Source: Advenella incenata
GTDB lineage: Bacteria; Pseudomonadota; Gammaproteobacteria; Burkholderiales; Burkholderiaceae_B
NCBI RefSeq assembly: GCF_004217095.1
Contig: NZ_SHKO01000001.1
Coordinates: forward strand, 1,302,001-1,366,000
Length of the DNA stretch: 64,000 bases
Direction of reading: 5' to 3'
The translations under genes and the position numbers were made by a program. The notes beneath the pieces were generated by a model. The model was given only the letters and a program-made list of their open reading frames with translations. It searched no databases and had not been told where the DNA came from. Shown here one piece after another: positions 1-9,559 of this stretch (positions within the stretch are counted from its first letter, which is position 1; every line of letters starts with the position of its first letter).

Positions 1-822
1 GGCAATGTGCACGCCAATCCGGTACAGATCGCCTTCAATATGCGTCGCCGACAGCGCGTCGTCAATCTCTGTTGTGCTGATGTCATCAATGGAATAGGCA
101 ATGACGTCGCTGGCGGGCAACTCGGGGATTGGCGGGATGTCCAACTCGGGTACAGCCGTTCCCTTGGGGAAATGCTGTTTGAGAAATCTTTCCATATGCA
201 CGGCCAGCGCATGCGGATATACGCCCAGTTCCAGTAATAGCGTTTCAGCGGTCTTGCCGCTTTCGGCCAGCGCCTTCTCGAAGGCTTTCCACTGCAGCGT
301 GTTTTTGTCCGGGCGAATCAGGAATGTACGGGCGGCATCGCGCAAGTCGTCGGGCAGCGTGCCGGCCAGCATGGCATCGGTCCAGGCCTGTTGCTGCTCG
401 GCCTGACGCTGTTTCTTTTCCAGGGCAGCCAGGGCAGCCTGCAAAATATCCGCAGGTGCCGCCTTGTAATGGCCTTTGCCCTTGCGGTGAAAATAGGCTG
501 GCGCGCTGTGCAGGCGCAATAAAATAGCCGTTTTCTCGGTAATGGACGGTTCGTGTCCGACATAATCGCGAGCCAGATCCTGGGCTGAAAATTCATCTTG
601 CGGTGCGCATTCCCATAGAAATTGCAGATCAAGCTCTTCGCTCATCGCCCGTGCCTGTTCGAGCATGGCTTGTGGTTCAATGCCATCGAAGGTAAAGATG
701 ACCGCGTTGCGCTTGATTTTGCTGCGTTTACCGCTGACTGATTCGACCTGTAATGTCGAGTCGGCCTCGGAATGAATTTTTTCAGCCTTGAAGCTGCCGT
801 CGTCTTCAAAAACCACGTACAT
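1..822 (-). CDS. RNB-domain ribonuclease (RNase II family), 5' part only
   Basis: An open frame runs from an ATG at 822 to the window edge without a stop, so only the first 274 codons are present. The N-terminal ~230 residues are a family-specific region; near the end the segment IDDISTTEIDDALSA is the start of the RNB catalytic domain, where clustered aspartates bind the metal that drives 3'-5' hydrolysis of single-stranded RNA. This family is an RNase II/R relative expected in the cytoplasm. The gene lies just upstream of, and is codirectional with nothing between it and, the esterase/mpl pair read on the same strand (gap of 12 bases). The rest of the catalytic domain lies outside the window, so whether it is active cannot be judged. 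Confidence 0.85.
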   Translation of the reverse strand, partial: MYVVFEDDGSFKAEKIHSEADSTLQVESVSGKRSKIKRNAVIFTFDGIEPQAMLEQARAMSEELDLQFLWECAPQDEFSAQDLARDYVGHEPSITEKTAILLRLHSAPAYFHRKGKGHYKAAPADILQAALAALEKKQRQAEQQQAWTDAMLAGTLPDDLRDAARTFLIRPDKNTLQWKAFEKALAESGKTAETLLLELGVYPHALAVHMERFLKQHFPKGTAVPELDIPPIPELPASDVIAYSIDDISTTEIDDALSATHIEGDLYRIGVHIA

Positions 823-834
823 GAATATGAGTTC

Positions 835-1416
835 CTACTTGGAGGCGGTGAAATCGAGAATGGCAGGGAGATAGCGTTCAAACATGGAAAATGCGTGATC
901 CCCTCCCTGTATCAGTGTGAGGCGTGCGCCATCGTAGCGGTGGGTCATTTCCTGCCAGTCCAGCACTTCATCGTCGGTGCAGGCCAGCAGATAATAGCGC
1001 TGCATGTCGGTCAGAACGGGCCGATACAGACTGGCCAGCGCCCGAATGGACGCAGCGGTAAATGAAAAAGACGCATCGCTGTGAAATTTTGTGGTATGAC
1101 CCAGCTGGGTGGACAGGTCGCGTACTGCGTATATGGCCGGATTGATAAGGACTGCCTTGCAGTTTAATTCTTCCTTGAGCCAGGTGGCGTAGTAGCCGCC
1201 AAGCGATGAGCCGATCACTGTCAGGTCCCGCAAGTTCCCGGATGGGCACAATTGCTTTGCATGTGCCATGGCCAATGCAATGGCGGCATGCGGGTCATCC
1301 GGCAGATCGGGCGCAGCCAGTTCATGCGCGCGACCGGCAGCAGCCATCGCTTGCTGCAATTGCTGCGATTTGGCAGAAAGAGAAGACGAACGAAAGCCGT
1401 GCAGATAGAGAATCAT
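835..1416 (-). CDS. yqiA: YqiA/YcfP-family alpha/beta hydrolase (esterase)
   Basis: A 193-residue single-domain hydrolase. It opens with a beta strand and oxyanion turn (ILYLHGFRSS, residues 2-11), has the nucleophile elbow GSSLG at 69-73 (Ser71), and a late GGDHAF carrying the likely catalytic His. Size and motifs fit the UPF0227 YqiA/YcfP family, small esterases acting on acyl-CoA or short esters in vitro; the physiological substrate is not known. Its ATG overlaps the stop of mpl by four bases (ATGA), so the two are probably translationally coupled in one transcript, followed by the RNB ribonuclease gene. Confidence 0.85.
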   Translation of the reverse strand: MILYLHGFRSSSLSAKSQQLQQAMAAAGRAHELAAPDLPDDPHAAIALAMAHAKQLCPSGNLRDLTVIGSSLGGYYATWLKEELNCKAVLINPAIYAVRDLSTQLGHTTKFHSDASFSFTAASIRALASLYRPVLTDMQRYYLLACTDDEVLDWQEMTHRYDGARLTLIQGGDHAFSMFERYLPAILDFTASK

Positions 1417-2801
1417 GAGACCGTTTGCGTCGCCGTCTGTTGCAGCGCCTGCAGCAGTTTTTCGTGGATTCCGCCGAAACCGCCATTGCTCATGACCAGA
1501 ATCACGTCATCGGGCTGTGCCTGCCTGCTGACGTCCTGAACCAGCAGATCCAGATCGTCGTAGCCCTGGGCAGGTACGGTGCTGTTGCCAAAAACCTCGT
1601 CCGGATCCCAGCCAAGCGCATGTTTACCGGTTTTTGCGCCGAAACAGTAAATTCGGTCGGCCAGGGCCAGGGCCTGTGGCAATCTTGCGGCCATCGTGCC
1701 CAGTTTCATAGTGTTGGAGCGGGGTTCGAGTACGGCAAGAATACGGCGCGACCCAACCTGCTTGCGCAAGCCATCCAGGGTCGTTTCAATGGCGGTGGGG
1801 TGATGGGCAAAATCGTCAAAAACCCGGATTCCATTGACGGTGCCACGCAGTTCCATACGGCGGCGGATGCCGGAAAATCGCGATAGCGCTGCAATGGCGG
1901 CGGTTACCGGTACATTTACATGGCTGGCAGCGGCAATGGCAGACAGCGCATTATTGGCATTGTGCGCGCCCGTGAGCGACCAGTCGACCAGTCCTTGAGG
2001 TTTGCCGTCATACAAGACGGTAAATCTGCTCATGTCGGCCTGATCCGCTTCGAAGGTCCAGCGCCCGCCGGGGCCGAATTGGTCCTGTTGTGACCAGCAA
2101 CCACGCTGCATGACCCGCGCAAGCGCCTGATCCTGCGGCGGATAGATAATGCAGCCGCTTTGCGGTACGGTCCTGACCAAATGATGAAATTGCGTTTCGA
2201 TGGCGGCAAGATCAGGGAAGATATCGGCGTGATCGTACTCAAGATTGTTCAGAATCGCCGTGCGGGCATGATAGTGCACAAATTTTGAACGCTTGTCGAA
2301 AAAAGCCGTATCGTATTCGTCGGCTTCAATGACAAAATAGCGTTGCGCCTGGTCGTAACGCGCTGAAATGCCCAAATTGGTGGCAATGCCCCCAATCAGA
2401 AAGTTCGGTTGCAGACCGGCATCCTGCAGGATCCAGGCCAGCATGGAGCTGGTGGTGGTTTTGCCATGCGTGCCAGCCACGGCAAGCACGTGCTGGTGCT
2501 GCAGGACATGATCTCCCAGCCATTGAGGGCCGGACACGTACGGCAGGCCCTGGTCAAGAATCGCTTCCATCAGGGGGTTGCCACGCGTGACGACGTTGCC
2601 GATCACAAAAAGATCGGGTTTAAGGCTGGTCTGGGCGGCATCGAACCCTTCGATCAGCTCGATACCCTGTTCCTGCAACTGTGTACTCATGGGAGGGTAC
2701 ACGCCGGTATCGCAGCCGGTGACCTGGTGCCCGGCCGCGCGCGCAATCAGGGCCAGACCGCCCATAAAAGTGCCGCAAATGCCCAAGATGTGTAAATGCA
2801 T
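1413..2801 (-). CDS. mpl: UDP-MurNAc:L-alanyl-gamma-D-glutamyl-meso-DAP ligase (murein recycling)
   Basis: This 462-residue Mur-ligase-family enzyme reattaches the recovered tripeptide L-Ala-D-Glu-mesoDAP to UDP-MurNAc, bypassing MurC, MurD and MurE. The N-terminal Rossmann-like domain starts MHLHILGICGTFMGG, the ATP-binding P-loop GTHGKTTT is at 110-117, and EADEYDTAFFD and the late FDDFAHHPTAI segment are family signatures. Length matches E. coli Mpl (457). It is first in a minus-strand unit with the YqiA-like esterase. anmK elsewhere in this window is another murein recycling gene. Confidence 0.95.
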   Translation of the reverse strand: MHLHILGICGTFMGGLALIARAAGHQVTGCDTGVYPPMSTQLQEQGIELIEGFDAAQTSLKPDLFVIGNVVTRGNPLMEAILDQGLPYVSGPQWLGDHVLQHQHVLAVAGTHGKTTTSSMLAWILQDAGLQPNFLIGGIATNLGISARYDQAQRYFVIEADEYDTAFFDKRSKFVHYHARTAILNNLEYDHADIFPDLAAIETQFHHLVRTVPQSGCIIYPPQDQALARVMQRGCWSQQDQFGPGGRWTFEADQADMSRFTVLYDGKPQGLVDWSLTGAHNANNALSAIAAASHVNVPVTAAIAALSRFSGIRRRMELRGTVNGIRVFDDFAHHPTAIETTLDGLRKQVGSRRILAVLEPRSNTMKLGTMAARLPQALALADRIYCFGAKTGKHALGWDPDEVFGNSTVPAQGYDDLDLLVQDVSRQAQPDDVILVMSNGGFGGIHEKLLQALQQTATQTVS

Positions 2802-3008
2802 AAATTTCTCCTGAGCGGTATTTTAAGCGGAATCAGTCACATCGCGGCAATTGCATCGCTCAGTAGGTAGAATTAGCAATACGTATGTCATACAGTTGTC
2901 GTTACTGGATGCATTGTTCCCGTCACTGGAACCCACGGCTGGGCTCTGCTCTCGCCCGAGGAAGCTGTTATTTTCATACAACGTTTAAAACAAGACGAGT
3001 AATACAGG

Positions 3009-3539
3009 ATGAATCGTAGACAGTTAGTTGGGGCAGGCGTGATCCTGCCCTTTATGTTAATGACCCGGCCGCTGTGGGCCAGGGCGAAACTGAATGAAGA
3101 CGTATCGGTCGTAGATGAGGCGGCGCTCACTGAACTGCTGGGCCTGTCATTGCCCGATCTGGATGGCACGGCGGTGTCGCTGCGTGATGCGATCGATGGT
3201 CGACTGGCCATTATCAATTTCTGGGCCTCATGGTGCGCCCCCTGCGTCAGGGAGATGCCTGCATTGGACGCGCTGCATAAAAAACAGGAATCGGTCAATG
3301 TCGTAGGCATTGGGCTTGATACCGTCGCTAATATTGAAGCGTTTGCGCGTAAGACGCCGGTATCTTACCCGTTACTGACCGCAGGTGCGGGTAAAATCAG
3401 TTTAATGCGCAAGCTGGGCAATCCCAAGGGCGGGTTGCCATTTACGCTGGTGCTCGATAGCAAGGCCAGGCCGCTGGCCACGATCCTGGGTGAAATAGAG
3501 ATGGATGGCCTGGCTGCATTTGCGCGCAGGCATGCCTGA
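3009..3539 (+). CDS. TlpA-family thiol:disulfide reductase
   Basis: A 176-residue exported thioredoxin-fold protein. An N-terminal signal or anchor (residues 4-25, hydrophobic, with RR at 3-4) is followed by an AhpC/TSA-like TlpA domain with the redox motif W75-C-A-P-C79. A cis-Pro loop is seen in GGLPFTLVLD. Such proteins keep cysteines reduced in the periplasm, often for cytochrome c maturation; the specific partner here is unknown. It is divergent from mpl and upstream of aroQ, an arrangement familiar from Bordetella relatives. Confidence 0.9.
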   Translation: MNRRQLVGAGVILPFMLMTRPLWARAKLNEDVSVVDEAALTELLGLSLPDLDGTAVSLRDAIDGRLAIINFWASWCAPCVREMPALDALHKKQESVNVVGIGLDTVANIEAFARKTPVSYPLLTAGAGKISLMRKLGNPKGGLPFTLVLDSKARPLATILGEIEMDGLAAFARRHA

Positions 3540-3633
3540 GGCGGCGCCAGACTGGCGGATTGGTAGATTTTAATAGACAAAAGCATGAAATTGCCGTTAA
3601 ATACGAGTTTATTTGCTTATAGACTGGCGCTCA

Positions 3634-4098
3634 ATGACGCAAAAGGTACTGGTTCTTAATGGTCCTAATCTGAATCTGCTGGGTACGCGCGAACCGGATG
3701 TCTATGGTCGGCAGACACTGCAGGACATTCATGACGCATTAATGCTTGCCGCAAGCGAAGCCGGCGTGCAATGCGAATGTTTCCAGAGCAACCATGAAGG
3801 CGAGCTGGTCGAAAAGATCCAGTCTGCGCGTAACAATACCGCGTTCATCGTCATCAATGCTGCTGCGTACACGCATACCAGTGTCGCCTTGCGCGATGCC
3901 CTTGGCGCCGTCGCCATTCCGTTCATAGAGGTACATATTTCCAATGTACATCAGCGTGAATCTTTCCGGCATCACTCCTATCTGGCAGACAAGGCAGTCG
4001 GAGTCATCTGCGGGCTTGGCGCCGATGGATATATGGCCGCCTTGCAATACGCGATAAAGCATCATTTAAAACAGGCCCGGAAAACGGCGTCTGTCTGA
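3634..4098 (+). CDS. aroQ: Type II 3-dehydroquinate dehydratase
   Basis: Cytoplasmic enzyme of the shikimate pathway converting 3-dehydroquinate to 3-dehydroshikimate. The 154-residue form starting at ATG 3634 begins [16 protein letters not shown], the family start; an upstream in-frame TTG at 3613 adds only seven unrelated residues. Visible active-site elements are Arg19 and Tyr24 in REPDVYG, the QSNHEGEL segment (51-58), [13 protein letters not shown] (78-90) and the His101 region [11 protein letters not shown]. It lies 26 bases upstream of accB and may share its transcript. Confidence 0.95.
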   Translation: MTQKVLVLNGPNLNLLGTREPDVYGRQTLQDIHDALMLAASEAGVQCECFQSNHEGELVEKIQSARNNTAFIVINAAAYTHTSVALRDALGAVAIPFIEVHISNVHQRESFRHHSYLADKAVGVICGLGADGYMAALQYAIKHHLKQARKTASV

Positions 4099-4124
4099 CA
4101 ATCAACTCGAAGCATGGAATTAAT

Positions 4125-4565
4125 ATGGATCTCAGAAAACTGAAAACGTTAATAGATCTGGTTGCCGAATCTGGCATCGCAGAACTTGAAATCACCGAAG
4201 GTGAAGGCAAGGTCCGCATTGTCAAATTCTCCCAGACGCTGCAACCGGTAGCCCCGGCCCAGCCACAGGCGGCTCCTGTCGCTGCGGCAGCTCCCGCAGC
4301 TGCCGCGCCTGCGGCACCGGCCGCACCCACAGGCCACATTGTCAAGTCTCCCATGGTTGGCACTTTTTACCGTGCGCCCAACCCAAGTTCGCCACCCTTT
4401 GTTGAAGTGGGCGCCACGGTTGCCGAAGGCGATGCGCTGTGCATTATTGAAGCCATGAAACTGCTCAATGAAATCGAAGCGGACAAATCCGGTGTAATCC
4501 GGGAAATTCTGGTTGAGAATGGCGAACCCGTTGAGTTTGGCCAACCACTTTTCGTGATTGCGTGA
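4125..4565 (+). CDS. accB: Acetyl-CoA carboxylase biotin carboxyl carrier protein
   Basis: A 146-residue carrier subunit. An N-terminal segment (1-35) is followed by an Ala/Pro-rich hinge (~43-69) and a biotinyl domain (~70-146) with the biotin site E109-A-M-K112. The carrier shuttles carboxybiotin between AccC and the carboxyltransferase to make malonyl-CoA. The usual EAMKMMNxIEAD reads [12 protein letters not shown] here. The stop TGA at 4563-4565 lies only two bases before the accC ATG, so the two subunits are translated as a coupled pair. Confidence 0.97.
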   Translation: MDLRKLKTLIDLVAESGIAELEITEGEGKVRIVKFSQTLQPVAPAQPQAAPVAAAAPAAAAPAAPAAPTGHIVKSPMVGTFYRAPNPSSPPFVEVGATVAEGDALCIIEAMKLLNEIEADKSGVIREILVENGEPVEFGQPLFVIA

Positions 4566-4567
4566 GT

Positions 4568-5917
4568 ATGTTTGAAAAAATCCTGATTGCAAACCGGGGT
4601 GAAATTGCCCTGCGTATCCAGCGCGCCTGCCGCGAATTGGGTATCAAAACGGTGGTCGTGCATTCTGAGGCCGACCGTGATGCCAAATATGTACGTCTGG
4701 CAGACGAGTCGGTATGTATCGGCCCAGCGCCGGCCCAGCAGAGCTATCTGCATATGCCGGCCATTATTTCTGCTGCAGAAGTCACCGATGCCGAGGCGAT
4801 CCACCCGGGCTATGGTTTCCTGGCAGAAAATGCAGATTTCGCCGAACGCGTTGAGCGCTCCGGTTTTGTGTTCATTGGCCCTCGGCCAGAAACCATCCGC
4901 ATCATGGGCGACAAGGTCAGCGCCAAGCAGGCCATGATCGCTGCCGGCGTGCCGGTAGTGCCTGGCTCCGAAGGCGCATTGCCCGACGATCCTGCAGTCC
5001 TGTTGGAAACGGCCCGCCAGGTGGGCTATCCGGTCATCATCAAGGCGGCTGGCGGCGGTGGCGGGCGCGGCATGCGCGTGGTCCACACCGAAGCTGCCCT
5101 GGTGAGCGCCGTGAATCTGACCAAGGCAGAAGCGCAGGCAGCATTCAATAATCCCGAAGTGTACATGGAAAAGTATCTTGAAAATCCACGGCACGTCGAG
5201 ATCCAGATCCTTGCCGACGGCAAAAAAGACGCGGTCTGGCTGGGTGAACGCGATTGCTCTATGCAGCGTCGCCACCAGAAAGTGATTGAAGAGGCGCCGG
5301 CGCCTGGTATTCCGCGCAAGCTGATCGAACGCATTGGCGAGCGCTGCGCCGAAGCCTGCCGCAAAATGGGTTATCGCGGTGCGGGCACTTTCGAGTTTCT
5401 GTACGAAAACGACGAATTCTATTTCATTGAAATGAATACCCGGATTCAGGTTGAGCACACCGTGACCGAATGCATAACCGGCATCGACCTGGTACAGCAG
5501 CAGATCTTTATTGCTGCGGGTGAGCCGTTCAAACTGCGCCAGCGTGACATTACCTTTAAAGGGCATGCCATCGAGTGCCGTATTAATGCTGAAGATCCCT
5601 ATACCTTCATGCCATCGCCCGGCTTGATCACCAACTGGCACGTGCCCGGCGGACCAGGCATTCGCATCGATTCACACGTGTTCAATGGCTATCGGGTGCC
5701 CCCCAACTATGATTCCATGATCGCCAAGCTCATTACTTTCGGGGACACGCGTGCGCAGGCTATCGCCCGCATGAACCTGGCCCTGTCTGAAATGGTGGTG
5801 GAAGGGATTCAAACCAACATCGCACTGCATCGTGAACTCATGACCGATGCACGTTTTGTCGAGGGTGGAACCAGTATCCATTATCTGGAACACAAACTCG
5901 AACAACGAGCAAAATAA
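4568..5917 (+). CDS. accC: Acetyl-CoA carboxylase biotin carboxylase subunit
   Basis: ATP-grasp enzyme of about 449 residues that carboxylates the biotin on AccB using bicarbonate and ATP. The start [16 protein letters not shown] is standard, so ATG 4568 is preferred to the GTG at 4562 that overlaps the accB stop. The glycine-rich ATP loop [11 protein letters not shown], the [13 protein letters not shown] segment and the catalytic MNTRIQVEH segment are intact; the usual Pro after the last of these is Thr (EHTVTE). A clear hairpin terminator follows 12 bases after the stop, closing the aroQ-accBC unit. Confidence 0.97.
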   Translation: MFEKILIANRGEIALRIQRACRELGIKTVVVHSEADRDAKYVRLADESVCIGPAPAQQSYLHMPAIISAAEVTDAEAIHPGYGFLAENADFAERVERSGFVFIGPRPETIRIMGDKVSAKQAMIAAGVPVVPGSEGALPDDPAVLLETARQVGYPVIIKAAGGGGGRGMRVVHTEAALVSAVNLTKAEAQAAFNNPEVYMEKYLENPRHVEIQILADGKKDAVWLGERDCSMQRRHQKVIEEAPAPGIPRKLIERIGERCAEACRKMGYRGAGTFEFLYENDEFYFIEMNTRIQVEHTVTECITGIDLVQQQIFIAAGEPFKLRQRDITFKGHAIECRINAEDPYTFMPSPGLITNWHVPGGPGIRIDSHVFNGYRVPPNYDSMIAKLITFGDTRAQAIARMNLALSEMVVEGIQTNIALHRELMTDARFVEGGTSIHYLEHKLEQRAK

Positions 5918-5929
5918 TCGAGTCAGCAG

Positions 5930-5952
5930 AAAAGGTCTTCGGACCTTTTTTT
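5930..5952 (+). terminator. Rho-independent terminator after accC
   Basis: Eight-base-pair stem AAAAGGTC/GACCTTTT closed by a TTCG tetraloop (5938-5941) and followed by a T run to 5952. Confidence 0.9.
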
Positions 5953-5975
5953 GCAATGACGCAAAAGGATAGGCC

Positions 5976-6893
5976 ATGCGGGAACTTGTTTTATCATGCT
6001 CGGAAGACCGGGCCGAAGCGTTGTCGGACGTATTGCTCGAACTCGGCGTGCTGTCTGTGTCCGTAGAGGACGCCGATTCAGGCACGGAGCGCGAAATGCC
6101 GCTTTTTGGAGAGCCCGGCGGAGAGCCGGATGTTCAGGCCTGGCATCACAATCGTGTTGTCGCGCTGCTGCCGGACGACATCGTGCCCGAAGCTTTGCTG
6201 CAAGCGCTTAAACAGCAGAGTGGTGAAGACTATGCTGCCTCGGCTATGTTGCGTGAGGTTGCCGACACCGATTGGGTGAGGCTGACGCAATCGCAGTTTG
6301 CACCCATCAGTATTACCGATCAGATCTGGATCGTGCCCAGCTGGCACCGTGAAAATCCTGAGGTGCCCAGCGCCGACGGGCAAGGCAATCCCATCCTGAT
6401 CGAGCTGGATCCGGGTCTGGCCTTTGGTACCGGCAGTCATCCAACTACCCATTTATGCGCGCAGTGGCTCGCGGCCAATTTGCAGCAACAGCAAACGGTC
6501 CTCGATTACGGTTGTGGTTCCGGTATTCTTGCCATCATTGCCGCCAAACTCGGCGCCCGTGAGGTTGTTGGTGTCGATATCGATGAACAGGCCGTGCAGT
6601 CTACTGAGTACAATGCACAGAACAACGGAGTGCAGGTCACGGCATGCCTGCCCGATGGACTGCAGGCCGGTACCTTTGATGTCGTGGTGGCCAATATTCT
6701 GTCAAATCCATTGAAAGTGCTTGCCCCCATGTTGTGCGCTCGTGTGGCGCCGGCTGGCCGGCTTATCCTGTCGGGAGTCCTGGAGCGTCAGGCGCAAGAG
6801 GTCGCCGCTGCCTATGCGCCATGGATCGACATGTCGGTATGGCGCAGCCATGAGGGATGGGTATGCCTGGCTGGTACCCGCAAGCAGACCTGA
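5976..6893 (+). CDS. prmA: Ribosomal protein L11 methyltransferase
   Basis: A 305-residue SAM-dependent methyltransferase that trimethylates ribosomal protein L11. The N-terminal substrate-recognition domain (to ~125) is followed by the class I methyltransferase fold with GTGSHPTT and the SAM-binding motif LDYGCGSGILAIIAAKLG (about 175-192), then VDIDEQAV and the active-site VVANILSNPL. A ribosome binding site AAAAGGA precedes the ATG. It is the first gene after the accC terminator and is followed nine bases later by a zinc-ribbon gene. Confidence 0.95.
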   Translation: MRELVLSCSEDRAEALSDVLLELGVLSVSVEDADSGTEREMPLFGEPGGEPDVQAWHHNRVVALLPDDIVPEALLQALKQQSGEDYAASAMLREVADTDWVRLTQSQFAPISITDQIWIVPSWHRENPEVPSADGQGNPILIELDPGLAFGTGSHPTTHLCAQWLAANLQQQQTVLDYGCGSGILAIIAAKLGAREVVGVDIDEQAVQSTEYNAQNNGVQVTACLPDGLQAGTFDVVVANILSNPLKVLAPMLCARVAPAGRLILSGVLERQAQEVAAAYAPWIDMSVWRSHEGWVCLAGTRKQT

Positions 6894-6902
6894 GAGACTT
6901 GT

Positions 6903-7940
6903 ATGAAAACGCGTTGTCCAGATTGCAGTACCAGCTTTGATGTGACACCGGCGCAGTTGAATGTGCGTAACGGCAAGGTGCGTTGCGGCGTTTGCTCCAC
7001 CGTTTTCAATGCCTTCGATCACGCCGTGCAAGAAGAGCCCGATTTTCCGGTATTGCGCTCTGTTAAGGAGGATGACGATGCATTCTCTATCCGCCCCGAG
7101 TCAGGTTCGGTAAACCATGATGCTGCACGCGCCGGCGATCATCAGGGGCATTCCTCGGTCTCGAGGGGGCGATATCCTGAAGATGCAGCAGATTCACGCA
7201 TGAGTCAGGCGATTGAGCCGACGCTGGACGATGAGGATGACGAAGATCACGGGCCGGCGCCGCGAACAGGCCGGGCGCAGGACGCAGACCGGGGTGCCGG
7301 CGAGCGTTTTGTGGTGGGCGCGCCAAGCCTGTCGGGCAGTGGCGCGTATTATCAGAACCAGCGGGGCGCATCGTCCCAGGTTCATGTGGAAGGCCAGTAT
7401 CGCCGGCGCGTCCAGCGCGACACCGAGTACGATGATCCCGAGCACAGTAGTGGTAGTGGCCTGATCTGGTTTCTTGCCGTCTTGTTTGCCCTGATTGTTC
7501 TGTTCGCCCAGGGCGCTATCGTGTTTCGCAACCAAATTGTCAATGTGGCGCCAACCTTGCGGCCCAAACTCGTACAGTTGTGCAGTTTTGTCGGGTGTCA
7601 GGTCGGCTATACGCGCTCCGTACGCCACCTGGCCATCCTGAAGCCCGCTTTGCGCCAGGTGAACACGCCGCCGGCAACGCCCGAGACCCGGGCATTCAGC
7701 CTGCACGCCGTCATCAAAAATAACGATACGATCGCCCAGCCGTTGCCATCGCTGGTACTCAGTCTGAAGGATGCATCGGAATCCGTTTCTGCCCGACGCA
7801 TCATCAAACCGCAAGAGTATTTGTTGCCCGAAGCGCAAAAGCGCGCATTCCAGCCAAATGACGAGATCGCCATTAATTTGCCGGTGCAGGTCAGTCGCAC
7901 TGAGGTAGCCGGTTTCGAATTGAGTTTGTTTTATCCCTGA
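6903..7940 (+). CDS. Zinc-ribbon, DUF3426 membrane protein
   Basis: 345 residues in three parts. An MJ0042-type zinc ribbon has cysteine pairs C5/C8 and C28/C31. A long acidic, low-complexity linker (~40-185) follows. Then comes one transmembrane helix (about 190-212, LIWFLAVLFALIVLFAQGAIVF) and a C-terminal extracytoplasmic DUF3426 domain ending in FELSLFYP. Proteins of this make-up are common downstream of prmA in beta-proteobacteria; their function is not established. The next gene, a PfkB kinase, starts 11 bases downstream, so an operon is likely. Confidence 0.85.
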   Translation: MKTRCPDCSTSFDVTPAQLNVRNGKVRCGVCSTVFNAFDHAVQEEPDFPVLRSVKEDDDAFSIRPESGSVNHDAARAGDHQGHSSVSRGRYPEDAADSRMSQAIEPTLDDEDDEDHGPAPRTGRAQDADRGAGERFVVGAPSLSGSGAYYQNQRGASSQVHVEGQYRRRVQRDTEYDDPEHSSGSGLIWFLAVLFALIVLFAQGAIVFRNQIVNVAPTLRPKLVQLCSFVGCQVGYTRSVRHLAILKPALRQVNTPPATPETRAFSLHAVIKNNDTIAQPLPSLVLSLKDASESVSARRIIKPQEYLLPEAQKRAFQPNDEIAINLPVQVSRTEVAGFELSLFYP

Positions 7941-7950
7941 AGGTTTTTCA

Positions 7951-8901
7951 ATGAATAATGCAGTTCTTATTTGCGGTTCGGTGGCCTTTGACACCATCAC
8001 GACCTTCGAAGGTCATTTTAAGGATCATATCCTGCCGGACAATATCAAGTCATTGAGTGTGTCCTTCTTTGTACCCACTATGCGCAAGGAATTTGGCGGC
8101 TGCGCGGGCAATATTGCCTACAACCTCAGGCTGCTGGGTGGCAATCCGGTGCCTGTGGCCACTGTGGGGCCTGATGCAAGCGACTATCTGGCGCGCATGA
8201 GCAGCCAGGGCATTGATACCCGTCTGGTGCGTGTGCTGGACGATATGTTCACGCCGCAATGCCATATCACTACCGATCTGGATGGTAATCAGATCGCAGC
8301 TTTCCACCCGGGTGCCATGACGCGCTCCACTGAAAACGATGTAAGCGGCGAGTCTGCGGCCTGGGGCATTGTTGCTCCGGACGCCAAGGACGGGATGTTC
8401 AAGCATGCCCGCGCCATGCATGCCGCAAAGATTCCGTTTATTTTCGACCTGGGCCAGGCCATGCCCTTGTTTGATCGGCAGGATCTGGAAGACATGCATG
8501 CATTGGCAGATGTCTGGACCTTCAACGACTACGAGGCTTCGGTGGTTGAGCAGCGCATGGAAAAGTCTATCGACAAGCTGGCTGAAGGGTTGCGGGCCAT
8601 TGTTGTGACGCGCGGCGCCGAAGGGGCGACGCTGTACGAAAACGGCAGTCAGCGAGCCATCGCGCCTTGCAAGGCTGTTGCCGTGAATGATCCCACCGGA
8701 TGTGGCGACGCGCATCGGGGCGGTTTGCTCTATGGGCTGACGCAGGGCTGGTCATTTGAAGACGCCTGCAAACTGGGCGGCATTATGGGTGCTATCAAAA
8801 TTGCCTCGCAGGGGCCGCAAAATCATAGTCCTTCACGGGAAGAAATTTCAGGTCTGCTGGATGCGGCCTATGGCCTGCAACTGCCGGTGAATGCGGACTG
8901 A
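7951..8901 (+). CDS. PfkB-family carbohydrate/nucleoside kinase (adenosine-kinase-like)
   Basis: A 316-residue ribokinase-fold protein. The N-terminal signature KEFGGCAGNIAYNLRLLGG and the C-terminal anion-hole signature DPTGCGDAHRGG (about 246-257, catalytic Asp in GCGD) are both intact. This subgroup phosphorylates the 5' hydroxyl of sugars or nucleosides; adenosine kinase is a common name for close relatives, but the substrate cannot be read from sequence. It is the last gene of the prmA unit and converges on yggT across a shared hairpin. Confidence 0.88.
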   Translation: MNNAVLICGSVAFDTITTFEGHFKDHILPDNIKSLSVSFFVPTMRKEFGGCAGNIAYNLRLLGGNPVPVATVGPDASDYLARMSSQGIDTRLVRVLDDMFTPQCHITTDLDGNQIAAFHPGAMTRSTENDVSGESAAWGIVAPDAKDGMFKHARAMHAAKIPFIFDLGQAMPLFDRQDLEDMHALADVWTFNDYEASVVEQRMEKSIDKLAEGLRAIVVTRGAEGATLYENGSQRAIAPCKAVAVNDPTGCGDAHRGGLLYGLTQGWSFEDACKLGGIMGAIKIASQGPQNHSPSREEISGLLDAAYGLQLPVNAD

Positions 8902-8902
8902 T

Positions 8903-8935
8903 AAAAAAATGCCAGCCCAATCTAACCGGGCTGGC
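8903..8935 (-). terminator. Terminator between the PfkB kinase and yggT
   Basis: Stem GCCAGCCC (8911-8918) with GGGCTGGC (8928-8935). The A run 8903-8909 gives a T tail on the minus strand, so it mainly ends yggT transcription. Confidence 0.85.
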
Positions 8936-8960
8936 AGTACCAATATTGGCCGGGTGAGGC

Positions 8961-9509
8961 TTAAAAAGGCATCAGGCTGGCCAGCGCGATTTGCAATACT
9001 TGCAAGATAAGAATCAGCACCAGCGGTGAAAAATCGATCATTCCCGTGCGGGGCATAAAGCGGCGGATGGGATCGAGCAGCGGGGCCAGCAGTGTATTGA
9101 GCACTGGCATTACCGGCTGCATGGGGTTTATCCAGGACAGGATTGCCTGAAAAATACATACCCAGGTGGCCAGGCTTAGCGCCCACTTGACCGTCATCAG
9201 CAAAGCAACAACCGGCAGGCGCAGTAACAGGCCGTCTGCAAATCCAAAACCACTCACCGACATCATCAGCAGCAATTCGACTGCCGCGCAAATAAACGCC
9301 ATCAGTAAAGAGGCGCTATCGATCTTGTTTCCCGTTGGCAGGATCGTGCGCAAGGGGACGACAGCCCAATCGGTGATGGTATTGATCAGACGCGCGTACT
9401 GGGTGAATGGATGGATCCGCACCCAGTACATCCAGGCTCTGAGCAGGAATACGGAAATCAATAGTGAAAATACTGTTGAGATCAGAAATGTGAGTATGGA
9501 AGAGATCAT
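8961..9509 (-). CDS. YggT-family integral membrane protein
   Basis: A 182-residue membrane protein built of two YGGT repeats. Each has a helix pair followed by a WxxxIxPxxPVxxxLNxLLxPLLxPIRRFMP-like segment; the second, clearest copy lies near residues 130-165. Members are linked to membrane integrity and osmotic tolerance, with no assigned biochemical role. A terminator hairpin and a structured region with its own promoter lie directly upstream (9531-9690), so expression may depend on read-through of that element. Confidence 0.85.
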   Translation of the reverse strand: MISSILTFLISTVFSLLISVFLLRAWMYWVRIHPFTQYARLINTITDWAVVPLRTILPTGNKIDSASLLMAFICAAVELLLMMSVSGFGFADGLLLRLPVVALLMTVKWALSLATWVCIFQAILSWINPMQPVMPVLNTLLAPLLDPIRRFMPRTGMIDFSPLVLILILQVLQIALASLMPF

Positions 9510-9530
9510 GATTTACGGGCCCGACAAAAT

Positions 9531-9559
9531 AAAAAACCGCCCAACCAAAGGCCGGACGG
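9531..9559 (-). terminator. Rho-independent terminator upstream of yggT
   Basis: On the minus strand CCGTCC (9559-9554) pairs with GGGCGG (9542-9537), with one T-G pair, and is followed by six T (9536-9531). It lies 22 bases before the yggT start and about 150 bases after the H1-like gene. Confidence 0.75.

Noticed and set aside
2880-3001. A short frame ending ALLSPEEAVIFIQRLKQDE just before the tlpA-like gene
   Set aside because: It looks protein-like and ends eight bases before the next ATG, but it has no ATG, GTG or TTG start in frame, so it is not called as a gene.
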